A stretch of DNA of 64,000 nucleotides from Streptomyces sp. NBC_00557 (GCF_036345995.1 NZ_CP107796.1:1-64000); one strand, 5' to 3'. Shown: positions 16,961-26,081, numbered from the stretch's first letter. The notes: generated from the letters alone by a model not told the origin. Made by a program: numbers and translations.

Positions 16961-17194
16961 GTTACCGCCCTGTCCTGCCCGGCCGGGGCCGTCCAGGGGG
17001 ATCGCGGGGGCCGTCAGGGGCGGTACGGGAGCCGGGGGATGTCATCGGCCTCGACCGGGTCTGAGCTCGTCGCGGACACCCACGCCGCCGGCAACGCGTG
17101 CGGCGGGTGGCACGACTCGGCCGTCTCTCCATGCTGTGTCAGTGCCGCGTGCCACACTGCCGACCATGTCGCTCGCTGATCTCACTCTCGACCT

Positions 17195-17962
17195 GTGGCG
17201 GACCTCGACGAGGTCACCGCCCGGCGGATCGCCCAGAAAGCCGCTGACCACGTGGGCGGCCGGGTGTCACTCGTCGAGGCCACGGAACACTGCGGTGCCC
17301 TGCTGCACCGCGTCCGGATTGAGCGGGACGGACAGGAGTTCGCCCTGATACCCGGAGGCCAGGTGTCCCTGGGCTTCGACCTCAACACCTGGAAGCCGAC
17401 CGCGCAGCAGGCCGCCGACTACACGGAGAGCCTGGAGCAGGGCTACGGTTACGGACCCGATCTGCGGGCCCACCTCGCGCGGATCCTCAGCGCTCGCCGC
17501 AGCGTTCACCTGGACACTGTCCTCATGGCCGTGGAGGACGAGAACCTGACCGAACCTCCGGCCGACATGCCGGCTGCCCTCTTTGCCCGTGGTCTGCGGA
17601 TGCCGAGCTCCGACGAGTGGGAACACGCCTGCGGCGCCGGGTCGAACACCCTGTTCCGGTGGGGCGACGACTGTCCCCTCGACCGCATCCCCTACGGAGA
17701 CGACACCGGCCCGCACAACGAGCTGAACGCCTTCGGCCTGCACATCACCTACGACACCTACCGCACCGAGCTGACCAGCGATGTCACCGCGGTCCACGGC
17801 GGCGACGGGGGCGAGTCGGTGTGCGGCGGCTACGGCCACCTGCTGGCCTGGCTCCCCCTGGCGACCGCCAACCGTAACCCCGGCATGGCCGAGTTCGTGT
17901 ACGGACCAGACGGAGAGGACATGTACGAAGACTTCTCCACGCGACCGGTGCTCACGCTCTGA
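17195..17962 (+). CDS. Formylglycine-generating-enzyme (SUMF1)-like protein
   Basis: A 255-aa protein related to the FGE-sulfatase/SUMF1 fold: MPSSDEWEHACGAG corresponds to the RLPTEAEWEYAARGG block, and FRWGDD and NELNAFGLHI to the following YPWG and NxFGLYD blocks. The usual C-terminal RGGSW/RxAxR motif is replaced by GGYGHLLAWLPLATANRN, and the N-terminal half is unusual. The fold is used for sulfatase activation, ergothioneine-type chemistry and ligand binding in retroelements and STAND proteins; the substrate cannot be inferred. GTG 17195 lacks a strong ribosome site. Confidence 0.65.
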   Translation: MADLDEVTARRIAQKAADHVGGRVSLVEATEHCGALLHRVRIERDGQEFALIPGGQVSLGFDLNTWKPTAQQAADYTESLEQGYGYGPDLRAHLARILSARRSVHLDTVLMAVEDENLTEPPADMPAALFARGLRMPSSDEWEHACGAGSNTLFRWGDDCPLDRIPYGDDTGPHNELNAFGLHITYDTYRTELTSDVTAVHGGDGGESVCGGYGHLLAWLPLATANRNPGMAEFVYGPDGEDMYEDFSTRPVLTL

Positions 17963-18169
17963 GCGACACGGCCCGATCGACGACCGGCTCGCTCTCTCCC
18001 GCCCCGTGGTGAGGGCGAAGAGCGACTGATTCGCCGACTACCTGGAAACGCCTGCCGGCCCAGCCCCGGCGAGGTCCGCGATCCGCCACATCGTCACGGA
18101 GTTCGACGAACGGAACCCGCGTACCACCGGCGTCCGCGAACTGAACGCCGCAGCGGCACCGGCTAGGCC

Positions 18170-19081
18170 TCAGTCGTCATCCATGATCGACCGGAGATGT
18201 TCGGTGAATGCCTCGTCTTCCGCGGCGCCGGGAGTTCGTGTGTAGGTGCATACCAGGCACTGCCCGTACCCTACTTGGCCGAGGACTGGGTCGAAGCCCT
18301 CCACGCAGAACGTCTCGTGCCCGCAGACGGGACAGGTGTCGAGGTCGTGCCCGTCCGGGTTGTGCTTCGGGTGATAGGCGTTGGGGTTGGCCACGTGCTC
18401 GGCGCGCTGCGCGGCTTCTTCCTCACCGATCCGTTCGAGGTACTCGGCAGCTCGTTTCTGGGAGGCCGCGTCTTCTCTCTGCGCGGTCTGCTGGATCCGG
18501 TCCTGCTGTTCCTCTCCCATCACTCCAAGGCTCCTGTGACCGTCGAGGGCCAGCAGGGCCTCGATATGGCGGTGCTGCAGACCTCCGGCACCGCGGCCGT
18601 GGCGGGCCGCCTGACTGGCCTCGATCCCGTTCTGGAGCGTGCGCACATCGATCCGGGTGTGCGACGAGAGACGAGGTGCCTGGAAGAGCGAGTCCCCATC
18701 GCCCTGGGGGATCTCCGGCATCGGATGCTTGTCAGGAAGGAGGACGATGCCGTCCGTGGCAGGGACGTGTTTCTCGATCACCGTGAGCAGCGCGCTGGCC
18801 GACCTGACACGTCCGTTGCGGTCCAACTCCTCTCCCGGCCACTCGGAAGCGACGATCGCAGCCAGCCCGTTGGACAGCACCTGATCGAAGATGCCCTCTC
18901 GGCCAGCCATAAACGGAGCGAAGGGGTCATCGCCTGTCGGGACGGGAGCGGCGAAAGGGTCCGTCTGTTCTTCGGGATCGGCGGCTGCCGCGCCGTCGTG
19001 CCGTCTCTCGCGCAACTCCGCGGCCAGCACTACGGCGCACCGGGCGAATTCTTCAGCTCGCTGATCCCTCATGGACAGCAT
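18170..19081 (-). CDS. Hypothetical protein with C-terminal zinc ribbon
   Basis: A 303-aa protein. The N-terminal part is acidic and disordered (AAADPEEQTDPFAAPVPTG). A helical middle contains QHRHIEALLALDGH and a charged coiled coil (KRAAEYLERIGEEEAAQRAEHV). Four cysteines near the C-terminus (CPVCGHETFC and CLVC, with HxxxH before them) form a likely zinc ribbon. I do not recognise the family. Cytoplasmic, no signal or membrane segments. Confidence 0.65.
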   Translation of the reverse strand: MLSMRDQRAEEFARCAVVLAAELRERRHDGAAAADPEEQTDPFAAPVPTGDDPFAPFMAGREGIFDQVLSNGLAAIVASEWPGEELDRNGRVRSASALLTVIEKHVPATDGIVLLPDKHPMPEIPQGDGDSLFQAPRLSSHTRIDVRTLQNGIEASQAARHGRGAGGLQHRHIEALLALDGHRSLGVMGEEQQDRIQQTAQREDAASQKRAAEYLERIGEEEAAQRAEHVANPNAYHPKHNPDGHDLDTCPVCGHETFCVEGFDPVLGQVGYGQCLVCTYTRTPGAAEDEAFTEHLRSIMDDD

Positions 19082-19222
19082 GCTGCCGTGCGCTATCCGA
19101 CTCAGGTAGACCGCCTACGGCGTTGAGCACGCTCGGCCTCACGGGTCTGCTCGCCGGGTGTCGGCGTACGGCCTTCTCTGGCCCTGGCAAGATTTCCGTG
19201 AAGCCGGGGTGTGCCACCGTGC

Positions 19223-19640
19223 GCCGGTGACGCTCCGCCACAGGGAGCGGCGTCGGAGCAGGGCCATGAGGACGACGCGGTGGCGGAGCAGCGGGGCTCC
19301 CGCGCGTCCGGCCATGATCCGCTTCTGGAGCTTGAGATCGGTGATGCGGCCTTCGTTTACTCCGGAGTTGAACCGGGTGGTGATGCCCTGCACGACTGCG
19401 GGCTGGTCCTCGCGGATGGCTTTGGCAGGCCGGCCAGGGCGGGAGGCCGGCGGTCGTGAGTTGCTCCAGCCAGTCCGGCAGCGGGGCGGCGTCACGGGTG
19501 TCGAGCATGGCGGCGAACTGACGCACCAGATGGTGGGCGCGGTTCAGTTCTGGGCAGTGCTCGAACAGCCGCGGGAGTGCCTCGGCTGCGCGTGCCAGGA
19601 GCGGCACAGCTCGGTGGACTCCTGCGGGGGGGCGGCCACG
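19223..19640 (-). mobile_element. ISL3-family transposase remnant
   Basis: The two minus-strand frames together give the C-terminal part of an ISL3-type transposase: an helical segment ending QFAAMLDTRDAAPLPDWLEQ, then (after a frameshift near 19450) the conserved FNSGVNEGRITDLKLQKR and LLRHRVVLMA, corresponding to the WSNGQVEGQINRLKxxKRxMYGRA...LLRxRVL block. The N-terminal half and DNA-binding domain are missing. Not functional. Confidence 0.65.
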
Positions 19641-19650
19641 AGGTCCTGGG

Positions 19651-19764
19651 GTGCTGCAGGTGGCGGTCGAGGACGTGGACGCCGTCCTGGAAGGGCTCGA
19701 ATTACGTGTCAAGTACCGCCTGCGGGGCGGAGAGAGCGACCACCGCCGCCCGGTAGCCGCTTGA
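19651..19764 (+). pseudogene. Fragment D of the LRGGE C-terminal module
   Basis: Translation VDAVLEGLE then RVKYRLRGGES matches the end of the gene at 25314-25853 (VVLAGMRVKHRLRGGES) and the fragments at 29958-30182 and 31066-31177. Only the last about 35 residues remain and the tail diverges (DHRRPVAA). It directly abuts the ISL3 remnant. Confidence 0.5.
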
Positions 19765-19958
19765 ATTCGTACGGCCGCGAACCGGTGGTCCTGACCACGA
19801 AGGAGCAGATGGTCCTCAAGGCCACCCTGTCTCAGTTCCCGCCGCGCGCTGACCTCTGCACGCTGGAGAAGCCCGTCGAACTCGTCGCCCTGGATGGCGA
19901 CCCCGACAAGGTGCTCGCCCCGATCACCACGTTTTCTCGCAAGGTCGGCGGCCTCTGA
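19765..19958 (+). pseudogene. C-terminal fragment of an unknown protein
   Basis: One frame with good coding bias reads PVVLTTKEQMVLKATLSQF and ELVALDGDPDKVLAPITT before a TGA. An ATG exists at 19818 but no ribosome site. It could be a small protein; a truncated gene is more likely given the fragments on both sides. Family unknown. Confidence 0.3.
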
Positions 19959-20306
19959 CCGTCACCGGTGCTGCCCGGTGCGTGGCCTCTCGCCTCCGTT
20001 CGCGCGAGAGGCCACATCCGCGCCCAGTGTGACCGTCTTCGAGGAGCCCCCGGCCGTGGCTCTCGCCTCCCGCAGCGCTGCGGTGCACGGGCGGCAGGCG
20101 GGGATGATCAGGTTGCTCTTGAGAGCCGAACCAGAGAGAGGTCCTCAGCCGCTGCTGGCGGGGTAGGCAGCGCGCCCGGCGGTGAGCTGGCGGCACGGTC
20201 CGGTCAGGAGCCGCTCATCACTACCGGCCAGGAGGTGGCCGCGGGCAGGCGCGGCCGGGCCGGCGACGCCGGCCTCATCCGGGAAGACATGCCTCCCGAG
20301 TTGCTG
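19959..20306. other. Non-coding interval
   Basis: No supported gene, terminator or repeat was recognised between the fragment ending at 19958 and the 3' end of the pentapeptide-repeat gene. Confidence 0.4.
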
Positions 20307-22352
20307 TCATCGTTTGATGCGTCCGCGGATAGCGAGGACGCCGAGGGCGAGGAGGGTGGGTTCGAGGAGGCGGGAGGTCATCTCGATATAGGTGCCGGAT
20401 GTGGTCAGGTTCTGTCCGCTGGAGCGGAAGACGACCGAGTTGACGGCGACGCGGGTCGCCTTCTCCGCGCGGGCCCAGGTCATGCGCTGTGTCCAGCCGC
20501 CGTGCAGGGCAGGGTCGGGCGTGCTGGTGTGGAGGCTGATCTTGCTGCCGGTCAGGGCACCGGTGGTGGCGGGATCGGGGTCGTGGGTGGGCAGTCCGAA
20601 GCCCATGAGGAGCAGCACGGTCAGGGACATGGCGGCAAGCAGCCAGGTGAAGGCGCGCGAGGCGCGCAGGCCGTAGCCGGACAGCAGCCAGTACCCCCAC
20701 AGCAGGCGGCGTTCGCCCTTGGTGGTGCCGGTCAGGTCGTGGCGGCGCATTTCGCATTCGCCGTAGTAGAAATCGGCCGCGCCGGGTTCGTTCTTGCCGT
20801 CCTCGAATGCTTTGCGCAGCTGCCGGTACAGCGCGGCAACGTCTTCCGGGTCGGGCGTGCGGGCGGGGTCGGGGTGGTGCGGTCCGGGGCGCCACAGACG
20901 GGGATCCGGTGCCGCGTCTGCGGGAGGAACGGGCTGGCCGGCCGTGTGGGCGCGCCAGTGGTGCTCCTCGGCAAGGACACGCCGGGGGGAGAAACGGACC
21001 GGCCGGATGCCGCGGCGGTGCCAGCCGGTGGGAGCATCGGCGAAGGTGGTGCGGCCTTCCAGGCGGATCTGGTCAAGGTGGAAGGCCCCGGAGAACAGGC
21101 AGTTGGTTAGATCGGTGTCGGTCAGCACCAGATGCGCGGCATCCACGCCCTGCACCGAGACCACCCTCACCCTTTCCGTGACGCTGGGTTGCACGCCTGG
21201 TGTGGCCAGATGGTCTTCACTCACAACCAAGTCGTTGTGGGTGAAGGGGGTGGGGTGGGTGATGACCGCCGCAGGGGCGGTCAGGACCGCGTGACTCAGG
21301 TCCACGGTCGCGTACCGCACTCGCAAGGTTGCCGTCGACTCCCACCGTGTCCGCTTACACATCACCGCCTGCGCCGCTATCTCTAACGTCACCGGCAGCA
21401 TGAAAACCGCTCCCGACAACCTCACCATTCGCGCGCACACAAACGGCCCCAGCACCGACACACCCTCGAAGCGCGCTTCGCCGAACGTGACGGTGGCGGA
21501 GAATCGCCCTCCGCCGAACCCGGCGGTGCCGGAAAACCGGGCCCGATCGAACGTGGCAGGGCCGGAGAACCGCGCCTGCCCGAACCAGGCGGTGTCGGAG
21601 AAGTGCGCCTGCTCGAACGTGGCGGTGTCGGAGAAGCGCGCCTGCTCGAACGTGGCAGGGCCGGAGAACTGCGCCCCGTCGAACTCGGCGGGGCCGGAGA
21701 ACCGCGCCCACTTAAACCAGGCGGTGCCAGAGAACTGCGCCTGCAGGAACCGGGCAGGGCCGGAGAACTGGGCCTGCTCGAACTCGGCAGGGCCGGAGAA
21801 CTGCGCCAGATGGAACCCGGCGATGTCGGAGAACTGCGTCCGCTCGAACATAGCGCTCTCGAAGAACCGCGCCTCGCCGAACCAAGCGGCGCTGAAGAAG
21901 TGCGCCTGCTCGAACGTGGCGGGGCCGGAGAAGTGCGCCTGCTCGAACCTGGCGGGGCCGGAGAACTGCGCTAGATCGAACGCGGCGGTGTCGGAGAACT
22001 GCGCCCCGTCGAATGTGGCGAATCCGGAGAACAGCGTCCTGGCGAACCAAGCGACGCCTAAGAACCGGGCTTGTTCGAACTTAGCCGTGCCGATGTGGGG
22101 CGCGTTGGTGGTGGGGTCCTGGAGGGCGTTGAGGAGGGCTTCCAATAGATCGTGGGTGAAAGGGGTGCCGCGGTGGTCGATGGCGGCGCCGGGAGCCAGG
22201 CCGGTCAGGTAGGCGGTGCGGTCGGCGTCGGTGAGGTGGGCCAGGCACGCGGTGTAGCCGGGAACGTGGACACCGGTGCAGCCGACCGGATCGGTGGCCG
22301 GCTCCGCACCATACCCGCAGTACGGCCAGGAAGGCGGTGACAGTGTGCTCAT
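20307..22352 (-). CDS. Pentapeptide-repeat membrane protein
   Basis: A 681-aa protein starting at ATG 22352. After a cysteine-containing N-terminus (WPYCGYG...GCTGVHVPGYTACLAHL, seen in several Streptomyces pentapeptide proteins) come about 27 five-residue repeats of the A(x)FxxAxF type (residues about 95-290; for example FSGPATFEQA), forming a right-handed quadrilateral helix. The C-terminal part carries one or two membrane segments (residues about 585-610, AFTWLLAAMSLTVLLLMGFG, and the last helix LEPTLLALGVLAIRG). The role is unknown; a surface scaffold or sensor is possible. The repeats create a spurious long opposite-strand frame. Confidence 0.85.
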   Translation of the reverse strand: MSTLSPPSWPYCGYGAEPATDPVGCTGVHVPGYTACLAHLTDADRTAYLTGLAPGAAIDHRGTPFTHDLLEALLNALQDPTTNAPHIGTAKFEQARFLGVAWFARTLFSGFATFDGAQFSDTAAFDLAQFSGPARFEQAHFSGPATFEQAHFFSAAWFGEARFFESAMFERTQFSDIAGFHLAQFSGPAEFEQAQFSGPARFLQAQFSGTAWFKWARFSGPAEFDGAQFSGPATFEQARFSDTATFEQAHFSDTAWFGQARFSGPATFDRARFSGTAGFGGGRFSATVTFGEARFEGVSVLGPFVCARMVRLSGAVFMLPVTLEIAAQAVMCKRTRWESTATLRVRYATVDLSHAVLTAPAAVITHPTPFTHNDLVVSEDHLATPGVQPSVTERVRVVSVQGVDAAHLVLTDTDLTNCLFSGAFHLDQIRLEGRTTFADAPTGWHRRGIRPVRFSPRRVLAEEHHWRAHTAGQPVPPADAAPDPRLWRPGPHHPDPARTPDPEDVAALYRQLRKAFEDGKNEPGAADFYYGECEMRRHDLTGTTKGERRLLWGYWLLSGYGLRASRAFTWLLAAMSLTVLLLMGFGLPTHDPDPATTGALTGSKISLHTSTPDPALHGGWTQRMTWARAEKATRVAVNSVVFRSSGQNLTTSGTYIEMTSRLLEPTLLALGVLAIRGRIKR
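21480..22090. repeat. 30-bp period tandem repeat inside the pentapeptide gene
   Basis: About twenty degenerate 30-bp units (cores GGAGAACTGCGCC and GGAGAAGTGCGCC on the plus strand) encode pairs of pentapeptides. It is a coding minisatellite, not a CRISPR array: units are contiguous with no unique spacers. Confidence 0.85.
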
Positions 22353-22612
22353 GGTGAGGCGGCTCCACAGAGGCGTGTCGTGACTCCGGAAAGGACGCTC
22401 TGCGGGCCGAGGCCGGTTCAGGGCCGGCCGGCACCCGGTGGCGTCGCCGTCGAGTCCCAGCACGACCGTGCACGGCAGCTCTTTCTGTACGTGGCGGTCG
22501 CCCGCTCGGCACGCCCCTTCGGATTGCCCTGTGGTTTCGCGCCTAAATGTCCAGCCTCATAAGCGACATCACTGTCCATCACCACACGTCACGCCAGCCT
22601 ATCGCCTGGATA

Positions 22613-22648
22613 TTTTCACGCGAGCTGCTTAAGACACTTTCACGCGAG
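22613..22648. promoter_or_regulatory. Direct repeat TTTCACGCGAG
   Basis: The 11-mer TTTCACGCGAG occurs twice with starts 25-26 bp apart in an AT-richer intergenic stretch (22560-22700) between the divergent pentapeptide and 22781 genes. Repeats on the same helix face are consistent with a regulator site. No regulator was identified. Confidence 0.35.
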
Positions 22649-22780
22649 TTACCAGTCGGCAGCGGACCCCCGGTTGTAGCGGCGCACAGTGGAGGAGCCG
22701 CCCGTCTGTCGTCCTGCTCGCCCAGTTCCCCCCGTACCGGCTGTGCTAGCTGATCTCCGCCGCTCACGCCCCTCCCCCGG

Positions 22781-23995
22781 GTGCCCGGAGTGCATAGCTT
22801 CAGCCTTGATGCTGCGCTTTACAGGGTTTTGGATGCCGACGGCTGGATTGGATGCTCGACCGCCCATCATGCTTTGCTCATGTTCCGACGTGCATGGCGA
22901 GCGTGGCAGAACCAACGAGCCTGGGAGAACCGGGACGTGGTGGTCCGGATGAACAGATTTTACGACCTACTCTTGGAGTCGGAGAGAGCCTCTGCCCGAG
23001 GCGTCGCCCTCAAGTACGGCCGCATGCTCTATCGCGACTACCAGCGTCTCCTGAGCGCGAAGGCCGCCTCGACCTCCCCGTACTACGTCGGGCTGTCCTC
23101 AGACGTAGGGACATTCACGCATGTCGCCAAGCGGGTAGTCCTGGTTGCGGACACGATGCTGCTGTCCGACCATGGCGCCGGAGCGGTGCACGAGCTCGGG
23201 GTGCACAGCGTGGGCGTCCCCCTGGGGCCCGAAACGATTCTTGGCCAACCACCTGCAGGCGGGTCACAGCGCCACCGATACGGGATGGTGACCAGAGATC
23301 TTGTCGAGTTAGGTCAGTGGCTTATGGACGCGGAGCCTCTGCTGCGCAGCGGGCTGATCTGGTACGGGCCTGTCTTCACAGAAGGGAGCGTTACGTCTTC
23401 GCCGTATCCTCACTCGAATACGCTGCCCGATCCGCTTCCTTCGTTCAGCGACCGGTCCATCGACTTCGTGGTGGAGCACGGTCGAGCCGTTGATCTGGCG
23501 AGGACGAAGCCTCTTGCCAGCCGCGTGGTCCGGCCGATCCTGGAGATCGATCTCCCCTTCATCGACGGGGTGAGCCTCCGTGACTTCGCAGAAGTCACTG
23601 TCGAGGAGTTCGACTCCTACCGCCAGTACCGCGACTTCATGCGCTCCCGGCTACTCGAACTCGACGACGCCCTCGAAGCGGTCGACTCCCAGGTAGCCCT
23701 GGAACGAGTGGCGCTCTCCATTCGTGACCAGGTGAACGCCGCTACCGCTGAGATGAGCAGCGCGGCCCGGTCCGGGGTGCTCAACCGCTGCGGCGCCGCA
23801 CTGGGTACGGCGAGCGCTGTCCTTGCCGCGGTCCGCCCCGAGGCCCTCCAAGGTGCGCTCGCCTTCAGCGCGACGATTGCGGCCGGTGCCACCGGCCTGT
23901 GGCCGACCATCCAGGCGTTCGCCGACACCAAACCCAAGCGCACATACGGCAAGTGGCACTACGTATGGGTCCTTCAGAAGAAGGCCGCTCGTTGA
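22781..23995 (+). CDS. Hypothetical protein (404 aa)
   Basis: I recognise no family. The N-terminal 100 residues are helical (MFRRAWRAWQNQRAWENRD), the middle is alpha/beta (TFTHVAKRVVLVADTMLLSD with an acidic D), and a helical region with a hydrophobic segment (ALAFSATIAAGATGLWPTIQ, residues about 365-385) ends in a basic tail, so a membrane-associated protein is possible. GTG 22781 is the first start but lacks a ribosome site; ATG 22949 (MNRFYDLLL) is an alternative. It carries an in-frame TTA leucine codon at 23309-23311, implying bldA dependence. Confidence 0.65.
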   Translation: MPGVHSFSLDAALYRVLDADGWIGCSTAHHALLMFRRAWRAWQNQRAWENRDVVVRMNRFYDLLLESERASARGVALKYGRMLYRDYQRLLSAKAASTSPYYVGLSSDVGTFTHVAKRVVLVADTMLLSDHGAGAVHELGVHSVGVPLGPETILGQPPAGGSQRHRYGMVTRDLVELGQWLMDAEPLLRSGLIWYGPVFTEGSVTSSPYPHSNTLPDPLPSFSDRSIDFVVEHGRAVDLARTKPLASRVVRPILEIDLPFIDGVSLRDFAEVTVEEFDSYRQYRDFMRSRLLELDDALEAVDSQVALERVALSIRDQVNAATAEMSSAARSGVLNRCGAALGTASAVLAAVRPEALQGALAFSATIAAGATGLWPTIQAFADTKPKRTYGKWHYVWVLQKKAAR

Positions 23996-23999
23996 GCCA

Positions 24000-24290
24000 T
24001 CCCGGCCGTTTCGGCGTACTGGGCCAGACTCCCGACCGGACGAAGCCGTAGCGGGGAGCAAAAGGCCTGCGCCCGGCACCGGTGCCTGTCAGCCGTTCCC
24101 TGGACCCGCTAGGCAGGTGAGCGCATGTTCAGCGGGGGCTTTCCGTGCCCACGGGCCATGCGCTCTCGCCGGCAGCCCTGCTGATGTGGGCGTGACATTT
24201 GACGACAGAACCTAGGGCCAGTGGTCGAGCGGAAGGCACCCAAATCGCTAGTCTTCGCCTGCAACGGGGTGGATGACATTCGAGGAGGCA
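24000..24290. other. Non-coding interval
   Basis: No gene is supported. A stretch at about 24210-24270 superficially looks like a tRNA D-arm but does not fold into a cloverleaf. The ribosome site GAGGAGG of the next gene lies at 24281-24287. Confidence 0.4.
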
Positions 24291-24294
24291 AACG

Positions 24295-24990
24295 GTGTCA
24301 CATCGGGCACGTTGTCACGGCAGTGGAGGCCGAACCGGGCAGCACTACAGCGCCACCCCCAATCTGAGGTCGTACAGCCAGCCACCGGCAGGCCCTGTGA
24401 CCATCACCCGCCCCGACGGAACGGTGGAAGTGCAGACGCCGCAGAAGGCGGTGCGGGATGTCCCCACGCCGCGGCGCAAGAAGCCGAAAGCGGGTCCGAA
24501 GCCGCTGCCCATGCCCACGATGAAGCAGCTCCTCACCGTGGAATGCCCCTCGTGCGGCCGGAAGGTGGACGAGCCCTGCACGATCCGGCAGGGCCACCGG
24601 GCGCGGGTGGAGCTCTACCGGGCGGTCAAGGGGCAGCGCAGCACCCCGGAGAAGGTCGTGGCCGCCGTGCAGAAGGGCGTGGAGGTCCGGGAGGAGAAGC
24701 TGGCCGCCCGCCGCCGGCCGCTGCCGCCGGAGGAACAGGCCAAGCGAGCCGCCCAGAGGGAAGCCGCCAGGGAGAACAACCGTCGCAAGGGCAGCAAGGG
24801 CAACCCCTACAGGTCGGCGAACACGCGTGCCGTCCCGCCGGCAATGGTCAAGGCCCGCCGCTGCCGCCGGTGCGGCGCGGCACCGGGCGAGTCGTGCAAC
24901 GCGCAGCTGAGCGACGGTGGCACCGCGCTCCACCTCGAACGCGTGCAGGACACGCGCAGGGAACTGCAGGCGAAGCTCGACGAGGGGTGA
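24295..24990 (+). CDS. Protein with two actinobacterial CxxC zinc fingers
   Basis: A 231-aa basic protein with a perfect GAGGAGG ribosome site 7 bp before GTG 24295. It has two zinc fingers of the same type: CPSCGRKVDEPCTIRQGH..R (residues about 83-100) and CRRCGAAPGESC...H (residues about 190-216). In each the spacing C-x2-C-x6-C-x(n)-H fits a small treble-clef-like finger found in actinobacterial and phage proteins. The middle is a charged helix (EEQAKRAAQREAARENN). Nucleic-acid binding is the likely role. Confidence 0.75.
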   Translation: MSHRARCHGSGGRTGQHYSATPNLRSYSQPPAGPVTITRPDGTVEVQTPQKAVRDVPTPRRKKPKAGPKPLPMPTMKQLLTVECPSCGRKVDEPCTIRQGHRARVELYRAVKGQRSTPEKVVAAVQKGVEVREEKLAARRRPLPPEEQAKRAAQREAARENNRRKGSKGNPYRSANTRAVPPAMVKARRCRRCGAAPGESCNAQLSDGGTALHLERVQDTRRELQAKLDEG

Positions 24991-25171
24991 GAGACATCGC
25001 CAACGCACGCAGATTTCAGCCAATACGTCATTGTTTGCGGTGTTGGTGATGAAATAACCTGTTCACTCTGCTGACCTGCTTGTTTCTGTGAACGGGTGTG
25101 CTTGCCGAGAAAGTTGGCTAAGTTGCCCGCTTACGAGCGGGATATGCCCCGCCACTTCATAGCCGGTAGTC

Positions 25172-25280
25172 CTCTCAACCCCCGCCTGCCCCCTTGAGAG
25201 CCGCGGGCACGAACTGCCGCTCACTGCCAGAAGATCCGCATCCCTCGAAGGCCCCGTTGCCGCCTCGGCAACGGGGCCTT
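25172..25280 (+). promoter_or_regulatory. Structured leader with three hairpins ending in a terminator-like stem
   Basis: Three hairpins follow one another: CTCTCAA 25172-25178 with TTGAGAG 25194-25200; GCGGGCA 25203-25209 with TGCCGC 25215-25220; and a perfect 14-bp stem 25248-25261/25267-25280 with a 5-nt loop. The 11-mer AGAAGATCCGC occurs at 25230-25240 and again at 25302-25312, immediately before the ATG at 25314. This looks like an attenuator or a small RNA ending in a terminator. Confidence 0.5.
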
Positions 25281-25313
25281 CGGCATGCCCGCACCCCCTT
25301 GAGAAGATCCGCC

Positions 25314-25853
25314 ATGACGCATGCCCGAGTCACCGACCCGGAATTCCCCGACCCGGAGCTGCAGGCCGTCTACGACTGCCTCGCCCCCGCCAGGTCCGGG
25401 GCGCCGGCCGACACCGCTGAAGCCATCGCCGCCCGCGAGGGCCTTGACCTGGCGGCCGACCTCGCCGCGGTCCGCCGGCGCACCACCCGCGCCACCGCGG
25501 CCCGGCGGCGCACGGACCGATCAGGCCGCCGCGGCGACGGACGCTCACTGGAGTCCCACGCCTTCATCATGCTCAGCCGCCAGGCCCCGCACCTGCGCAC
25601 ACCCGAGCTGAGGACCAGGGCACGGGCCTGGGCCCGGGTGGGGCTGTGGCCCCAGGAGATGCAGGCGTGGATCGCTGCCCTCGGCGTGGACGGTGCCGCC
25701 ACCGCTCGGGACTGCCGCACCGCGGGCATCGCCCTGTCCGCGATGGGCGTCGTCCTGGCCGGGATGCGCGTCAAGCACCGCCTGCGGGGTGGAGAGTCTG
25801 CTTTCTCCGTCATGGCCCGCGCCGCAGCGGGCGGGCGCTCGCTGAAGGATTGA
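25314..25853 (+). CDS. Small protein carrying the LRGGE C-terminal module (copy A)
   Basis: A 179-aa protein, ATG 25314 after GAGAAG. The N-terminal half is Arg/Ala-rich (TRATAARRRTDRSGRRG) and variable. The C-terminal 80 residues form a conserved module: RARAWARVGLWPQEMQAW, DGAATARDCRTAGIALSA and VLAGMRVKHRLRGGES, ending ARAAAGGRSLKD. The helix spacing suggests a small helical DNA-binding fold, but I do not know the family. It is the only complete copy in the window; three truncated copies lie at 19651, 29958 and 31066. Confidence 0.75.
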   Translation: MTHARVTDPEFPDPELQAVYDCLAPARSGAPADTAEAIAAREGLDLAADLAAVRRRTTRATAARRRTDRSGRRGDGRSLESHAFIMLSRQAPHLRTPELRTRARAWARVGLWPQEMQAWIAALGVDGAATARDCRTAGIALSAMGVVLAGMRVKHRLRGGESAFSVMARAAAGGRSLKD

Positions 25854-26081
25854 CCCGCCAGCGGGTGCGGGGGTCGGCTGCCTCACCGGTAGCCGGCCCC
25901 GGCCGTCCCACGGTGATGGCGATATTTGATTTTCAAGGGGCCTCAACACCGGCGGGGCGCTGCCGCACCCGTCGGCGCCACGGCGGCTGCCCCGAGCCGC
26001 CGAGGAGCCGGTGAGAGTCGCAGGGGACGTCATTGGTCGGTCCAGGTGAGTGAAAGGGATCTGCCCGACCAGACCCATTTC
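25854..26081. other. Intergenic
   Basis: No gene or hairpin of note; contains the promoter region of the toxin-antitoxin pair. Confidence 0.4.

Noticed and set aside
16816..17064. 82-aa plus-strand ORF
   Set aside because: Overlaps a better-coding minus-strand remnant; composition is non-coding.
18029..18169. Possible C-terminal gene remnant (FADYLETP, IRHIVTEFDERNP)
   Set aside because: Short and without stop, start or family; too weak to annotate.
21480..22090. CRISPR array suspicion from regular repeats
   Set aside because: Contiguous coding repeats without spacers; no cas genes in the window.
21400..22212. Antisense frame within the pentapeptide gene
   Set aside because: Exact consequence of the 30-bp repeat period; no start with ribosome site.
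24205..24275. Possible tRNA-Ser/Leu-like stretch
   Set aside because: Only a D-arm-like segment; no full cloverleaf.
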